DNA of 33,550 nt. Source: Nemertoderma westbladi. Lineage: Eukaryota > Xenacoelomorpha > Nemertodermatida > Nemertodermatidae. Location: the NCBI GenBank assembly GCA_032718475.1, contig JAUCBJ010008649.1, forward strand, positions 1-33,550, given 5' to 3'. Below are positions 1 to 11,243 of this stretch, piece by piece. The translations under genes and the position numbers were made by a program. Each line of letters opens with the position of its first letter. The first letter of the stretch is position 1. The notes beneath the pieces are model-generated. The model saw only the letters and a program-made list of their open reading frames with translations, was not told the origin of the DNA and did no database searches.

Positions 1-2377
1 TTATATTATTCGTATTACAGTCACCTATGTTCCTTCTTCTTCCTTGGCGTAGGTCTAGTAGCCTACCTGAGGGTTGAAACTCCGGATGGAATCAAAGTTG
101 CCTTGGTCACCTCTAACGCCTTGATAAACAACAAACTACGAGTTCCTCGAGCGGAATTAAAGGCGGCTCTATACGCTACAGCCATCGGCCGGAATGTAAC
201 AGAACAGATCGACTATCCACTGGAGAAAACTGTCTATTGGACTGGTGCTTTACTCGTTTTGGAGTATATAACCAATGAAGTCTGTCAGTTCAGCGTCTTC
301 GTTACCAACAGAGTAGCCATTATACTTAGTTGCTCTAATGTAGATCAATGGAGACATTGCCCTGGGACGATTAATCCAGCCGACATCGCCTCCAGAGGAG
401 CAACTCCTCAAGAACTGATAGATACTCCAGACTGGTTAGGTGGACCCGACTTCCTAAGTAAAGAAGAGGATGAATGGCCTCCTCATCTCACCACGGCTGA
501 GATTAGACAAGCCAAGGGAGCGGAGAAAGTCAAACCTAAAACCCGGACGAGTAAATCAAAAGTTATTTAAACCCGTGATAGATCTGTCTGTACTACACAT
601 CTCCAAGGACAACGCTGTGGATCTAAACTCCCCCACCACAAACAAATCGGTTGTAGACATCAGAGAAAGAGACTGGAAATCTGGAACACCAGACGTCTCG
701 CAGGGACTCTCACCTCTCCTGCAGAGAGCGATAAATCACTATAGCTCCTGGAATCGGCTTTGTAAGGCCGTCATGTATTTGAAGCGATGCTTCCATCATC
801 ACTACTCCAGGACGAAGATCGCTAGTGATACCGCTCCACTGACCTCCGAGCAGGTCCATGCGATTAAAGATCTTCCCAAATATAAAGTATCGGATATGTT
901 TCTGACGGAAAAGATCAGTTATCAAGAGCATGAAGAAACCAATAAGCAGATACTGAGCCTCCTGCAATGCTATGAAGATTCTGACAAGTATTTCCTGTTG
1001 TTGAGAAATCCACAGATGCGCTTAAGGGGTCGTTTCTCTAGCACAATGATAGATGGGTTAATACGTGTTGGAGGGAGACTAACTAATGCTCCATTATCCT
1101 TTGACACTAAGTTTCCCATACTCATTAGAAATCTTGAAATACAAATCAAGATGATTGTAGATGTTCACAGTAAGCTTTACCATGCTGGTAGAGAATGAGT
1201 TCTTAGCGAAATTCGAACTCGCTATTATTTTCATAAACCCCGTAGAGCTCTGAACCAAGTTCTTAGGAACTGTATACCCTGTAGGAAAGCATTCAGTAGG
1301 CCTTTAACACAGCGAGAGGCAGAATTACCTAGGGAACGAGTAAGCTTCTATGAACCACCCTTTACTAATACTGGTGTGGATTTATTTGGCCCTATTGAAG
1401 TATATCGTGCTAGGACTATAGTCAAGCGATGGTGTGTCATCTTTGTCTGTATGACTTGTAGAGCGATCCATCTAGATATGGTGAATGATCTATCTACCAA
1501 CAGCTTCATACTGAGTTTACGCCGACAGATTGCTCGCTTTGGAACTAGCAACACGATGAGATCTGATAAGGGAACGAACTTCATTGGCGCCAATAATGAG
1601 ATCAAAGCTTACGTTAAAGATTGGAACCAAAGACAGGTGGACGATCACCTAAGGGTAACAGCATCTAGCTGGACCTTCAACGCCGCCGACGCCTCTTGGT
1701 GGGGAGGAAGTTGGGAGAGATTAATAAGGAGCGTGAAGACCACATTTCACTTTATAGTGCCTTGCCGCGCGTATCTCACCGACGAACTTTTGCGGACATT
1801 AATGGAAGAAATCGCTGCCTATCTTAACGAGAGACCGTTTATGCCAGTCTCATCGAGTCCTGACTCCCTAGAAGCGCTAACACCCGCGCATTTCCTACTG
1901 AACAAACCTGTAGCCATGCTCCCACAATCGGAAATCGCGGACGGAGACGAATACTGCTGACAAACTTGGCAACTCATGCAGTTATTATCCCGTCGTTCCG
2001 CTGACCATTTCGAAAAACATTATCTGCCTACGCTACAACTTCGAACCAAGTGGTTTGCGCAGCAAGACAACATCAGCGCCGGAGACATGGTCCTTATTGT
2101 GGAATCAGATCTTCCACGTAAGCGGTGGCAGACAGGTCGTATCATCGAGACTCATATATCCGACGATGGTTTATTGCGATTGGTAGAACTCGTCGTCATG
2201 CGACGTAACTTTAAGAAACCTGGAATTGTATTCGAAACACAGCAGCCCAATCGCCCAGTTGGTCGTTTATGTTTACTGGAAAGAGACAGAGAACTATCCG
2301 GAAACTATGGAAGGCAAGATACTCTTCCCACGACCACCTCCCTAATCCAACGAACATCTAGGGACTCCTCAAAGTAA
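1..2377 (+). pseudogene. BEL/Pao retrotransposon pol, 3' part, degenerate
   Basis: This is the distal half of a BEL/Pao-type polyprotein. Frame 1 (about 50-570) carries the RNase H-side region typical of the family: VAYLRVE, RAELKAAL, VYWT, WRHCPGTINPADIASRG and GPDFL. The frame then moves to frame 2 somewhere between 470 and 570 and stays there to 2377. The integrase follows, with an H-x4-H and CIPC zinc-binding region (about 1165-1285) and a catalytic core with acidic residues at 1379 (GVDLFGP), 1565 (SDKGTNF) and 1715 (WERLIRSVK). The 49-residue D-to-E gap suits BEL/Pao rather than the D,D35E spacing of Gypsy. A DUF5641-like tail (about 1976-2290) ends it. Two in-frame TGA codons (1196-1198, 1958-1960) and the frameshift show that it is inactive. 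The 5' end lies outside the window, and the first ~50 bases do not read like the family. Confidence 0.9.
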
Positions 2378-2380
2378 CAG

Positions 2381-2393
2381 CTTCTGGAGTGGG
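2381..2393 (+). promoter_or_regulatory. Candidate polypurine tract before the LTR
   Basis: A purine-rich stretch ending GGAGTGGG lies 4-16 bases after the pol stop and directly abuts a TGTTTGA that could start an LTR. In LTR elements this is where plus-strand DNA synthesis is primed. The call rests on position and composition only. Confidence 0.45.
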
Positions 2394-2678
2394 TGTTTGA
2401 CTACATTATTTTATATCTGTTTTTATTATTTTTATATTTATGTATGTATTATTATGTAATTTTATTATAATCGTTTTCTTTAATTTTATTTAGTAGAATG
2501 TTATTTTAGCGATTATTTAGTAGATTAGTGCAATATATATTCGTGTTTATTACTTAATTACTTAGCATTATATTTAGTGTAACAGCGAGAAATAATTATT
2601 TTCTCTTTCCTTACTGTCCGTATCATATTATAAATACATGACTACAGTAAGATGAAATGTCCGTACTTATTAAAGTAC

Positions 2679-2684
2679 AATAAA
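2679..2684 (+). terminator. AATAAA polyadenylation signal in the putative LTR
   Basis: This is a canonical AATAAA about 300 bases downstream of the pol stop. It is placed where a retrotransposon transcript could be polyadenylated. Confidence 0.4.
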
Positions 2685-2902
2685 GCTCCTACTATACTCA
2701 AGTATTATTGGTAAGTAGAGTATTAGGAATGCAAAGTTCAGATCCTCGTGTCTCGGCTAAACCAAGCTCTGGGTAGACCTTGGAAACGACTTGCCTCTTC
2801 TCACTGACATTGCTTCTTGCAATATTGCTCTCATACCGTATATTAAATAATACATATAGTAGCGTGATGTCCCTTTAACAGTAGCGTAAAACGCAAAATA
2901 TA

Positions 2903-3305
2903 TCTGTTAAACCCTTTGACCATCTGTAATTCTAGTCGATTAAGATATCGCGGCACCCACCGATTTACTTGAAAGACAAAATTCTAGAATCAGTGGTTAA
3001 CATCCCCAGACAAGTTCTGGAATAAATCGGTGCCCATCTTAAATATTAAATATTTAATATTTACAAAAATCTATTAAAACAAATGTTATAATAGAGTAAA
3101 TGCAGACCAATAAACTCTAAGGAGTTTGTAAACCAAGAAAATCCAAAATCTGTTAAAATTCAGATCCTTTAAAATTCTAGTCAATTAAGATATCGTAACA
3201 CTTACCGATACTCTTAAAAAGACAAATTTCCTAGAATTAAGGATCCTAGTCCCCAGACATGTTCTGGAATAAAATTGTGTCTATTTTAATATTAAATAAT
3301 AAAAT
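2903..3305. repeat. Diverged direct repeat, two units 245 bp apart
   Basis: Unit 1 (about 2903-3060) and unit 2 (about 3149-3305) share the same order of words: TCTGTTAAA, TTCTAGTC.ATTAAGATATCG, ACC.GAT, CCCCAGACA.GTTCTGGAATAAA and TTAAATATTAAAT. Many substitutions show that the duplication is old. Unit 1 ends in a perfect 24-bp AT palindrome (3040-3063). Confidence 0.75.
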
Positions 3306-3960
3306 TTACGGGAATAAATTTAAATTCATATCCTCTCATGAATTTGATAAATTGTCATTTTATACAATTTATAGCATTCCCAAAATTCCATTAATTAATA
3401 GATCATGGGAGCGGAGATTCACCCTATTAAGTATATTAGTGTGCGAGAATCTCCAATATCTAGTCAATAGCCGATAAAATTCATAAAAACATGTATAAAG
3501 GGGAATATTGACAATTAAAGAATTACTATTAAATAGCATCCCAGATCTGTATGCATGAGAATTACCCTAATTCTACTGCTAGCTTTCCATAATGTCACCA
3601 TAGCAACAACCACGCTAGAATTAGAAGCGAGTTAAAAGAACAATAGAAAGCTTGCCCCATTGAATAGCATACGGAATAAATAGCACACTGCTAGTATCCA
3701 GGGATACATAATAATAACGTGGCATTCTGGAAGGCACTTGACTAATGGACAAATGGCCCGAATGTGTACAATTTGTGACAGTTGTGTGGAATTTGTGCAT
3801 TTATAGGTGAATGTTACTACTAAAGTGTGTTTACAGTAGCGAGTCGCAGTTGTGAAAGTAGCCCTACCTCTGTAGTAAGAACCTGAAGTAAATCTAAGCC
3901 CGTGGGGCGGACAGTGGAGTGACTCGCGCTGGTTATTGTTGTTGTTGTGTACCTACTACA

Positions 3961-3980
3961 TTGGCGAGAGGCACAGCGAC
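3961..3980 (+). promoter_or_regulatory. Candidate primer binding site
   Basis: TTGGCGAGAGGCACAGCGAC follows ...CTACTACA and lies 135 bases before the gag-like start codon. Metazoan LTR elements often have a TGGCGA-type sequence directly after the 5' LTR, complementary to a tRNA 3' end. The tRNA partner was not identified. Confidence 0.4.
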
Positions 3981-4095
3981 GACAGTACATCAGCGCTGAG
4001 GATCTTGCGCTGTCCAGGGGCATTGAGGGGGAGGCAGCGACGACCGCTAGCCTAATTATAATTAATTATAATATCGATAAACTCATATAGCCGCT

Positions 4096-7000
4096 ATGAC
4101 TGAGTTGATAGAAGATGATCTTGGTATCAGGGAGCGATATACCCTACCATTGCAAGCGTTTGTTGATAGTTTAATACGCGGTGACGCTAGTCAAACCACT
4201 ACGGAGGACGATGGCCGTTATATCAGACCGCCAATGTCAAAGGAACAACTCACGTGTGAATTGGACTATAGAAAATTCACCGCTCGCTATATGCATCGTA
4301 ATGGTACGTATATGGACTTCTTAACTACTGGTCATCCTATCGATTTACACGATATGGACGATGTAGACACCGAAAGGGAAATGATCCTATTTAAATATCA
4401 TACCCAGCAGAGTCGGAACGATAAACCGAGAATCGAACACGAGAATTCTATTCAAAACCGACTCGAAAGATAAGACGTTGAAGAGCCGGATAAACGCAGT
4501 GACTTCAACGAATACTTGGAATTTTTGAGTGAAACATATCTCAATGTAGCCAGTCAACAAAATCTAGAGACTCGATATCCTCTAGGTATACATCATGACC
4601 CTATGATAGAACTCAAACGACTCCATTTCACTATGATGTATCTTACCGCCGATCGACCACTACCTGAATAGCTTCAAACAGATGGAGGAATATTGTAAAA
4701 CTGGAGAACGATCACCCGCGTTTCCCCTACAAGACGTGCGTCTTTGGTATTATTGCGATGAATGCCCTAGACCCAACCAACAAACGGAAAGACATAAACA
4801 TCCGCGGAGACGTTGCGCTAAACACAGTTTTACTCGCTATACTTACGGGAGTTTTGAGCGAAACTTGTTCGATGTATCACCTACGCTCGCTCGACTCAAA
4901 CGATCCTTAAATAAACCGATGATCAGAGTTCCGGAATACTCGGTCAGACCTCCTCATTCCCTAGTGAGACCTCAAACTCTTGATCCTAATAGTATAACAG
5001 ATCCTCCTGAACTGTACTCACTGTTCAAAGATCTAGTGTTACCCGAACAATTAATCGGTGGCACTCCGGTAGTGGGCTCTCTAGATATTTGCCCATCTTA
5101 CCTAGCCGGATTGGGACGCGGACATTTAATATCGCCGTTCAACCCTTATAATTGCCCCGGTTTAACCCCAATACAACCCATCACCGAGGTGGAGGAGAGC
5201 GTTGTACGAAACGTGTTAGACGCTATTCGGCAAAAGATCGGAAAAGGAACTTACGATTGTTTAGATAAACGTAAATTGCAGCAGCAAGTCCAAGCGGTGA
5301 AAGGATTAGCTTTACCTCAGTTTGATCGGGAAATCCAGAATCTCGAAGAAGATATCGAACTTAGACGAACCTACTCTCTACAAGAGTTTTTGGATGAACG
5401 CTTCCAACGACAAGCGGAGGAAAATCAGCTCGAGGAGAAACACATCGAAATGGATGAGAGAGAAGAAGCAGCTTTAGCCCAACCAGAAGCTCAAATCCTT
5501 ATGACTGATCTCTATTCCAAAACCATCATTCATCCCTCGATGGTTCCCCATTTCGGAGACAAACTCTTCGCCATGGTACAACCCCAACCGGTTGATATCA
5601 ATCTCAGATCTAGAGATCTTATTGCTCACGCTCCTATGTTACAACGAACGCCAATCGAGGCCGCTCGTGTCGACGGTATACTCGTTGAACCTCCAGACAA
5701 TCGAGTGGATCTTGTCCGTCGTATGTTACACGAGGTTAACCTACGCGCTAGACCTTTACCGAACTCGTTTTATGGGATCAAAGACCACCCTTATTATGTC
5801 AATCTAACTCAATATTATATGGTAAAACCGGAAGATCCTACACATAGTCTAAGGTTTCTACCACTAATAAATCCCCTCGATCTTGTCGAACTCGAACAAC
5901 TGCAGAAACATCTGGATCAGTTAGTGAAAATAAACTTATTCAGAAAACCCTACAATGTTTCCAGAATAGAGAAGGATATAATGCCTCCGTATAATCTCGA
6001 TGGATTTATTAAAACTCGATTAGTCCACTGGAATCTCGACGTATTATTCGAGGAAGAGAGAATACAACGATATGGAGATGTAGAGACGTATACTACACAG
6101 TATCTAACGCTAGCGAATGCACCACCTTGTGGCATCCGGTGGGGATGACCCTAGAAAACGCCACTAAAGAGTGGAACGAAACTCTTAACGTTATCGAAAT
6201 GTATGGAGTTGTCACTTAGGATAACGAAGGTAGCATTCCTGTTGGAGAACTGGGAACTACGCGCATGATACACATACGAGGACTAGCTGGTTCTACCCAC
6301 GTGTTTACTCGAGCGTGTTCCGACGTGATCGATTATTCTTTTGAGACTCTCACCGAGATACAAAAGAAACTCCGACATGGACAATTCGAACTCGTGCAGC
6401 ATTACGTCACAGATACCGAGCGCAAACTGGCCATGGGTATAGATGGATCGATGTTACCCCAGCCAGTGCTCGAGATGTTGTTTAACGAAAGAATCCTTAA
6501 AATCGGCTCAGCTGTTTATGGAGATCTCCAGAATGACTTCAGGAACATGGAGAATATCCCATATCCTTTCGTAGACACCCAGCTGATTACTCCCTGGGCA
6601 GAAGGCCGAGGTTTCTTCCGCACTATGTATGCCAATACACCCAGCGGCATCAATAAAGTACAACGAACGTCCATCGGACATCTTGCCTTCCAAGAATACG
6701 GATGGAATTTCAAAGTCGGAAACCCTATCAACTATCAACAAGTATATGGAGATCATTATTCTCGATTATACTTCGATGGACCATTGACCGCACCTGGCGT
6801 CGTGTATAGCTTCATGAGTGTTCCACTTCGTCCCTCATTAGCTATATACACTATCTTCGAGAACGCCGCACTTGCCGGTTGGCTAGCCGATGTGTGCAGT
6901 CGTACTATACGCACCCATCCCTTGTTACTCTTGTTGGAACCAAACTCACCAAGCTAGATGAACACAATAAATTCATCCACTTCGAATGCTTTAGGAGCTT

Positions 7001-8280
7001 TCTGACTCCGTTCCGTAACGTTGATAGTCAGTTCAAGGACCGCGCTCTGACCAAGCTCAGCCTAAGAGACTCAGCTGCTGAGAAGTTAGACAGCGCTGGC
7101 TTCGCTATTTTCAAGGATTTTTGTATACAGAACTTACATTCCTCTGTTATACAAAGACCCCGAATCCCCACAGGTTATTCTATCGTGGAAGTTCAAACAG
7201 TGGGTTCGCTTGAGGAGACAGCTACACCTACCTCAGCTATGCAATTGGAAGACGAACCAATATGCTTAGAATCCGAGGAGATTCAGCCCACAGTGCCCCG
7301 GAGCAGTGACAACGACTACGTCCTGGAATGGTATCAAGGTCCACAATGTCTCACCGCATACGATTATTGGCATGCCAATTATGTTTCTAGGAAACGTTGC
7401 CGATTATGCGCATCACGGGACCATTTCACCTCAGTGGACTCCAGCATACCTTAACACCTCAATAACTTACACATCTTCGCAGTCTGCCCTCAATTTATGA
7501 CTCAATGCCATCATTGCCAGTTTAAAGGACATGCAAGTTTTGATTGCCCTTTCAACCGAGATCTGGAAAGCGTAGACGAAATGGTTGCCCTGTGCTACAT
7601 CCGAGCCTGGGAAGCTAACGCGGATCTCCATTGCGAGTCACGTCATCGATAATACCCTGGACGTGCCTATGAAGGAGTTTATGCGTTTCACCCGTATCTC
7701 TTTGCTTCTGTTGAACAAAAATCTCGCACACCGAGCTACGAGCTAATGAAGCGTGTTGGCGAGAATATTTCGACCCAAATTTGTTCGAAAGTACCTCAGG
7801 AACATTAATCCTAACGACCTCATTTCCTATAACTTGATAATCTTTATCCGTCAAGATCCGGAATATGGTGACTTGTTCATCAACTCGCATCCAGAACTAC
7901 AGGAAGTTCATAGACGACCCTATGAGTATAGAGCCCGAGAACGCGAGTTGGAAAGAACCATCAAACCGAGGAAGTTTCTCACTACTCATGGTCCGCCTAC
8001 CGCTCTCGTGAAAATGACCCGTCAGGGACCAGTAAGAGCTGCTGTTTTGAAACGCGCTCTCAAGGTTGTTAGACCTCGTTCCAAGGAGGTTGATATCGAT
8101 CAACCGGGTACCTCGACTGGTGGATACACTGACCGTAACCCCAAACCTTCCGATGCAATTGTATTGCGCCCCTCACCCAGGAGTTATAGCCCTCCTAGTA
8201 AAGTGGCTCGCCCCAAAGAGAAAAGGACTCTTGCTAGCCTCAAAAAACTTCGTAAATGCCGTTCACGTAAGAAGGACTAG
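4096..8280 (+). pseudogene. Very long gag-like coding region with CCHC knuckle, broken
   Basis: I do not recognise this protein family. The region reads as one ancestral gene of about 1,390 codons. It opens at ATG 4096 (frame 1), passes to frame 2 near 4660, back to frame 1 near 6120, to frame 3 near 6890, and to frame 1 near 7750, ending at TAG 8278-8280. In-frame stops sit at 4471, 6217, 7452 and 7650, so it is not functional as it stands. The longest intact piece is 4682-6148. A perfect CX2CX4HX4C zinc knuckle lies at 7506-7547, preceded by a half knuckle (CRLC....H, 7398-7424). The last part is very basic and proline/serine-rich. Its position after an LTR-like end and the knuckle suggest a nucleocapsid/gag product, but it is unusually long for gag and has no BEL gag motif I can see. 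A domesticated or viral structural gene is an alternative. Confidence 0.55.
7506..7547 (+). other. CCHC zinc knuckle in the gag-like gene
   Basis: The translation CHHCQFKGHASFDC fits CX2CX4HX4C exactly. This is the nucleic-acid-binding knuckle of retroviral and retrotransposon nucleocapsids. It lies in frame 3 between the stops at 7452 and 7650. Confidence 0.85.
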
Positions 8281-8357
8281 TAGTTTAGAGTATTTTTATA
8301 TTTTAGAAACTGTGATTTTTTATATTTTATAGACTCAAATCCCATTTTCTGGGAGCG

Positions 8358-8456
8358 GTGTAAAAGCTTTTGCGGACATAACAAGTCATTTTTCCCCGCA
8401 ATGCGCAGTGTAGGTGCTTTAGCGGACATAACAAGTCACTTTTGCCGCAATGCGCA
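8358..8456. repeat. 50-bp tandem duplication
   Basis: Two copies (8358-8407 and 8408-8456) share GCGGACATAACAAGTCA and CCGCAATGCGCA. They lie about 80 bp after the gag-like stop. Confidence 0.85.
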
Positions 8457-9821
8457 TAATACTCTAAAAGACTGGAGCTCAGATGACGAAATCTGTCAGC
8501 TGATTTTCTGTAGATGTGGAACCTCTTTGTTCTGCTCAGCCAATCAGAGCGATTTTCATTTTATGTTGGACAAGGGCCTACGGAAACCCGCGCAATGCAT
8601 TACGGTCTTTGTTTACCTTTTCTGAGCCTCAGAACACCGGCTTGGAACTCTTCTGTGCTTATGTAGAAGTTTCAGACTTTGGCCAAACATTAGATGGCTT
8701 TGATTATAGGAACGTAAATCTATTATCAAACTGCACTGACTTGTCACCTGACTGATGAACCTACTGACTCATTGAACACTGCATAAGTAACATATACTGA
8801 TTGTTCGCCGCATTATTTTACTTCTGTTTAATGTCTGCTATTAATTGTTGTATATTGATGGATATGTTGTTATATTTGGAGAATACCGATAAATAATCAT
8901 AAAACCCCCAATCTTCTTGATTACTGAAGGTAAGAGGGACCGGTTACCGGTAGCAATTGCGACTTACATTATAGTGGCTTTGGAGTGAATTGAATGCTAT
9001 TTCATAATCCCTACATGTGTCAGTTGCTATCCTCCTTATATATGATCAAATTCAGTGACGGTCGGCAGATCAGTGTGAAGTAGTGTGAAGTCGTGTGAAG
9101 TAGTGTGACAGATAATAAAGCATCTCCTGAAGAATGCGCTATTTACGAAACTCAGTGGCCATCTCGTTGTGTTTAGTATAAGTCATAACTCTATTATATA
9201 TATTTAAAGCGCCACGTCCTAAAGGAACTGTTAATTTTTCCCCGAAAGTGAATAATATTGTCAGAAATTATATAGTAACGATCAATCGAATAATACCGTA
9301 GGTCTGCACCGCAATAACTTTCAAAGCACCCGAATCCAGTCTCCCTTAACAGTGGGTGAATGATCGCGCATAGACTGGCTTCGGCTAATGTAACTTCATG
9401 TGCACTAAATAATTGTTATAGGCTAAAGTCGATTTATAAACAAGAGGACAACTAAAATTGGCAGGTTAAACTGCTAAAGGTCTGAAAGCGCGAACAATAA
9501 TAGATTGTATAGTTTCTTTATTGCACCGTAGGCAAATAAGAGTCAAGTCTGATGATTGTGTTTCCCTTTAGAGGAAACGTATTGTAACAAGTCTTTGGTC
9601 TAATTATATTGATATCACTACAGTATTCAATTTGTGACAACTCTCAATCGTGATGTAATTAATAATAAGAGCTTTGCTTATATTAATGGTCTGAAATATC
9701 GCCATATATTAATTATTTAGTAAGTCAGAGATATGACAACACACAAATCTGATAGATATACTCGACTTCTGGGGCCAATAGGATGTGTTACAATCAATCA
9801 CCCCATATTCATTATGATAAT
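8457..9821. other. Non-coding stretch, possible decayed LTR end
   Basis: No convincing gene is seen. The short open frames at 8401-8755 overlap a repeat and lack family motifs. At 9073-9110 a 10-bp word (GTGTGAAGTA and variants) is repeated four times, followed by AATAAA at 9114-9119. This could be a regulatory or poly(A) part of an element, but no matching copy is present in the window. Confidence 0.4.
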
Positions 9822-10025
9822 CTAAGGACATGCGACCCTCCATAGAACATAGTCAACAACAATTATGAATAAGAAAGGTGCATGTGAGTCACCCTGAACT
9901 TCGAATGGATATGTATGTATCACCATCAACAGTAGACCCAAATGTTGTCGAACCATCGTATACTGATCTGATTGCTGCAATAATTTTCTCAGGAATCCCA
10001 TATAACGCAAGTCGAGATAACATAA
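9822..10025 (-). mobile_element. LINE reverse-transcriptase fragment
   Basis: Read on the minus strand, the segment gives GDSHAPFLFIIVVDYVL. This matches the non-LTR reverse-transcriptase block that usually reads GDTLAPFLFII..DYALR. Just upstream are words resembling YLGFPEKIIAAI, split over frames. Only about 200 bp survive, with stops and frameshifts, so it is a dead remnant. LINE scraps at 14249, 25400, 27025 and 28774 may come from the same family. Confidence 0.7.
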
Positions 10026-10712
10026 GTTATATTCGGCTGGGTGTTAACTATGGCGCAATCTGGAGCATCCATCCATTGATACATCTTAAATCCCAACGAA
10101 TGTGTTGACAATCTGATATGTTTTGGGGAAGCAAATACGCAATAACAACGACCGTATATTTTTAAGAATCATCAGCCAGACTTTTTTTACTATAATTAAA
10201 ATGAATTTAATTAAATTATCTGCATAGAAATATGGTTATCTGGGTGCCGCCAAGTCTGATAGCCTTGACATAGGCTACGGTTGTTGATGGTGTAATCTAC
10301 TGTATCTGTCTGTCTGCCTGACTGTTTGTCCGTCCGTTCGTATGTTCGTTCCCGTCTGTCTGTTGGTCGGTCTACTGTATATTATATCTCTAATCGTCAT
10401 ATATATATTATTTTCTTAACTATTTTCCATTATGTTAATAGTACGTCATCCACACGATTGATCCGTTGGTGTGTTCCTACATGTAACTACAAACCACGCT
10501 GTAAGTATCTTATCCTTTTAAAATGAAATCCTATAGGACATGACTTAGGTAACTCTAACAGTCCCGCACTAGTTTGTGTGTCTGCAACCATGTCAACCTC
10601 TCAGGTTCTGCGAAAAAGCCCCCAATCGCACTTAAGTGATAAACAAATAACTAAATAATTAGAATACGGTATTACAACTTGTGCTCGTGCAATGATTAAT
10701 ATAACAAATAGG
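10026..10712. other. Non-coding, with degenerate CTGT microsatellite
   Basis: No gene is seen. A degenerate tetranucleotide run of CTGT, CCGT and CTGC type occupies about 10302-10375. The rest is unremarkable AT-rich DNA. Confidence 0.6.
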
Positions 10713-10718
10713 TTTATT
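10713..10718 (-). terminator. AATAAA signal of the Smr-domain gene
   Basis: On the minus strand AATAAA lies 12 bases beyond the stop codon of the Smr-domain gene. A 3' UTR this short would be compact but possible. Confidence 0.45.
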
Positions 10719-10730
10719 ATTGATTAACCG

Positions 10731-11243
10731 CTAACGATTCCTTGGGTTCTTCCTTGATCGCTTTGTTCGTATTGGTAGCAGCTCTACATCCAATCGCCCA
10801 CTGTTTCTCTTGTGCACCGAATATTTAACTCGAACATCGTTGTCCAGTTTATCCATTATCGCTGGTTTAACTCGCGCCACGCCCCCTCTGCTGTGGATTC
10901 CTTTACCCACTATAATCGTAAGTCTGTGAAAACCCTTGTCTCTCGAATTCCGAATGGCCTTATCCACCTCCATTTTGGCTTTAATAACAGAAAGACCGTG
11001 AAGATCTATAAAATTAGCAGTACTTTTGGGGACTTTAGCCTGATTTGTTTTCCCCCGGTTCCTCCCACCCAAATCTTGAGCTGGAGCTGTGTGGATACAC
11101 GGGTCTGGCCTGTGGCTCCAGGTGCTGTGATGTACAGTACCGGCGTTATTCATGTGGTTGTATCGGTTGACACCGGCCTCTATACGACGAGCGCCATAAT
11201 CGTCTTCTTTGTGAGCCTTTCTACAACAAATACAATTTCCCAT
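10731..11243 (-). CDS. Smr-domain protein with acylation-type N-terminus
   Basis: This is a 170-residue intronless reading frame. Residues about 78-156 form an Smr domain: IDLHGL (79-84), a helix, then LTIIVGKGIHSRGG (108-121) and NSGRLDVEL (147-155). The DLHG and GKGxHS motifs are those of the Smr fold found in MutS2, N4BP2 and related proteins, where it binds or nicks nucleic acid. The first residues, MGNCICC, look like a substrate for N-myristoylation on Gly2 with palmitoylation on Cys4/6/7, which would tether the protein to membranes. Position 6 is Cys rather than Ser/Thr, as in some acylated kinases. Residues 10-75 are polar and probably disordered, and the C-terminus is strongly basic. 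The start is supported by GCCATGG, a near-ideal Kozak context. The natural substrate is unknown. Confidence 0.85.
   Translation of the reverse strand: MGNCICCRKAHKEDDYGARRIEAGVNRYNHMNNAGTVHHSTWSHRPDPCIHTAPAQDLGGRNRGKTNQAKVPKSTANFIDLHGLSVIKAKMEVDKAIRNSRDKGFHRLTIIVGKGIHSRGGVARVKPAIMDKLDNDVRVKYSVHKRNSGRLDVELLPIRTKRSRKNPRNR

Larger units (their letters stand above)
2394..3960 (+). repeat. Probable long terminal repeat region
   Basis: The stretch lies between a pol 3' end and a gag-like start. It begins TGTTTGA just after a purine tract and could end ...CTACTACA at 3960, followed by a primer-binding-site-like TTGGCGAGAGGCACAGCGAC. That gives the TG...CA ends of an LTR about 1.57 kb long. AATAAA signals occur at 2679-2684 and near 3673. 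It is AT-rich with no convincing gene, and a small open frame at 3259-3477 looks accidental. No second copy is visible in the window to prove the boundaries. It may instead be a shorter LTR starting at 2394 plus unrelated DNA. Confidence 0.4.

Noticed and set aside
3259-3477. 72-codon open frame in the LTR-like region
   Set aside because: AT-rich, low-complexity composition within a repeat; no protein features.
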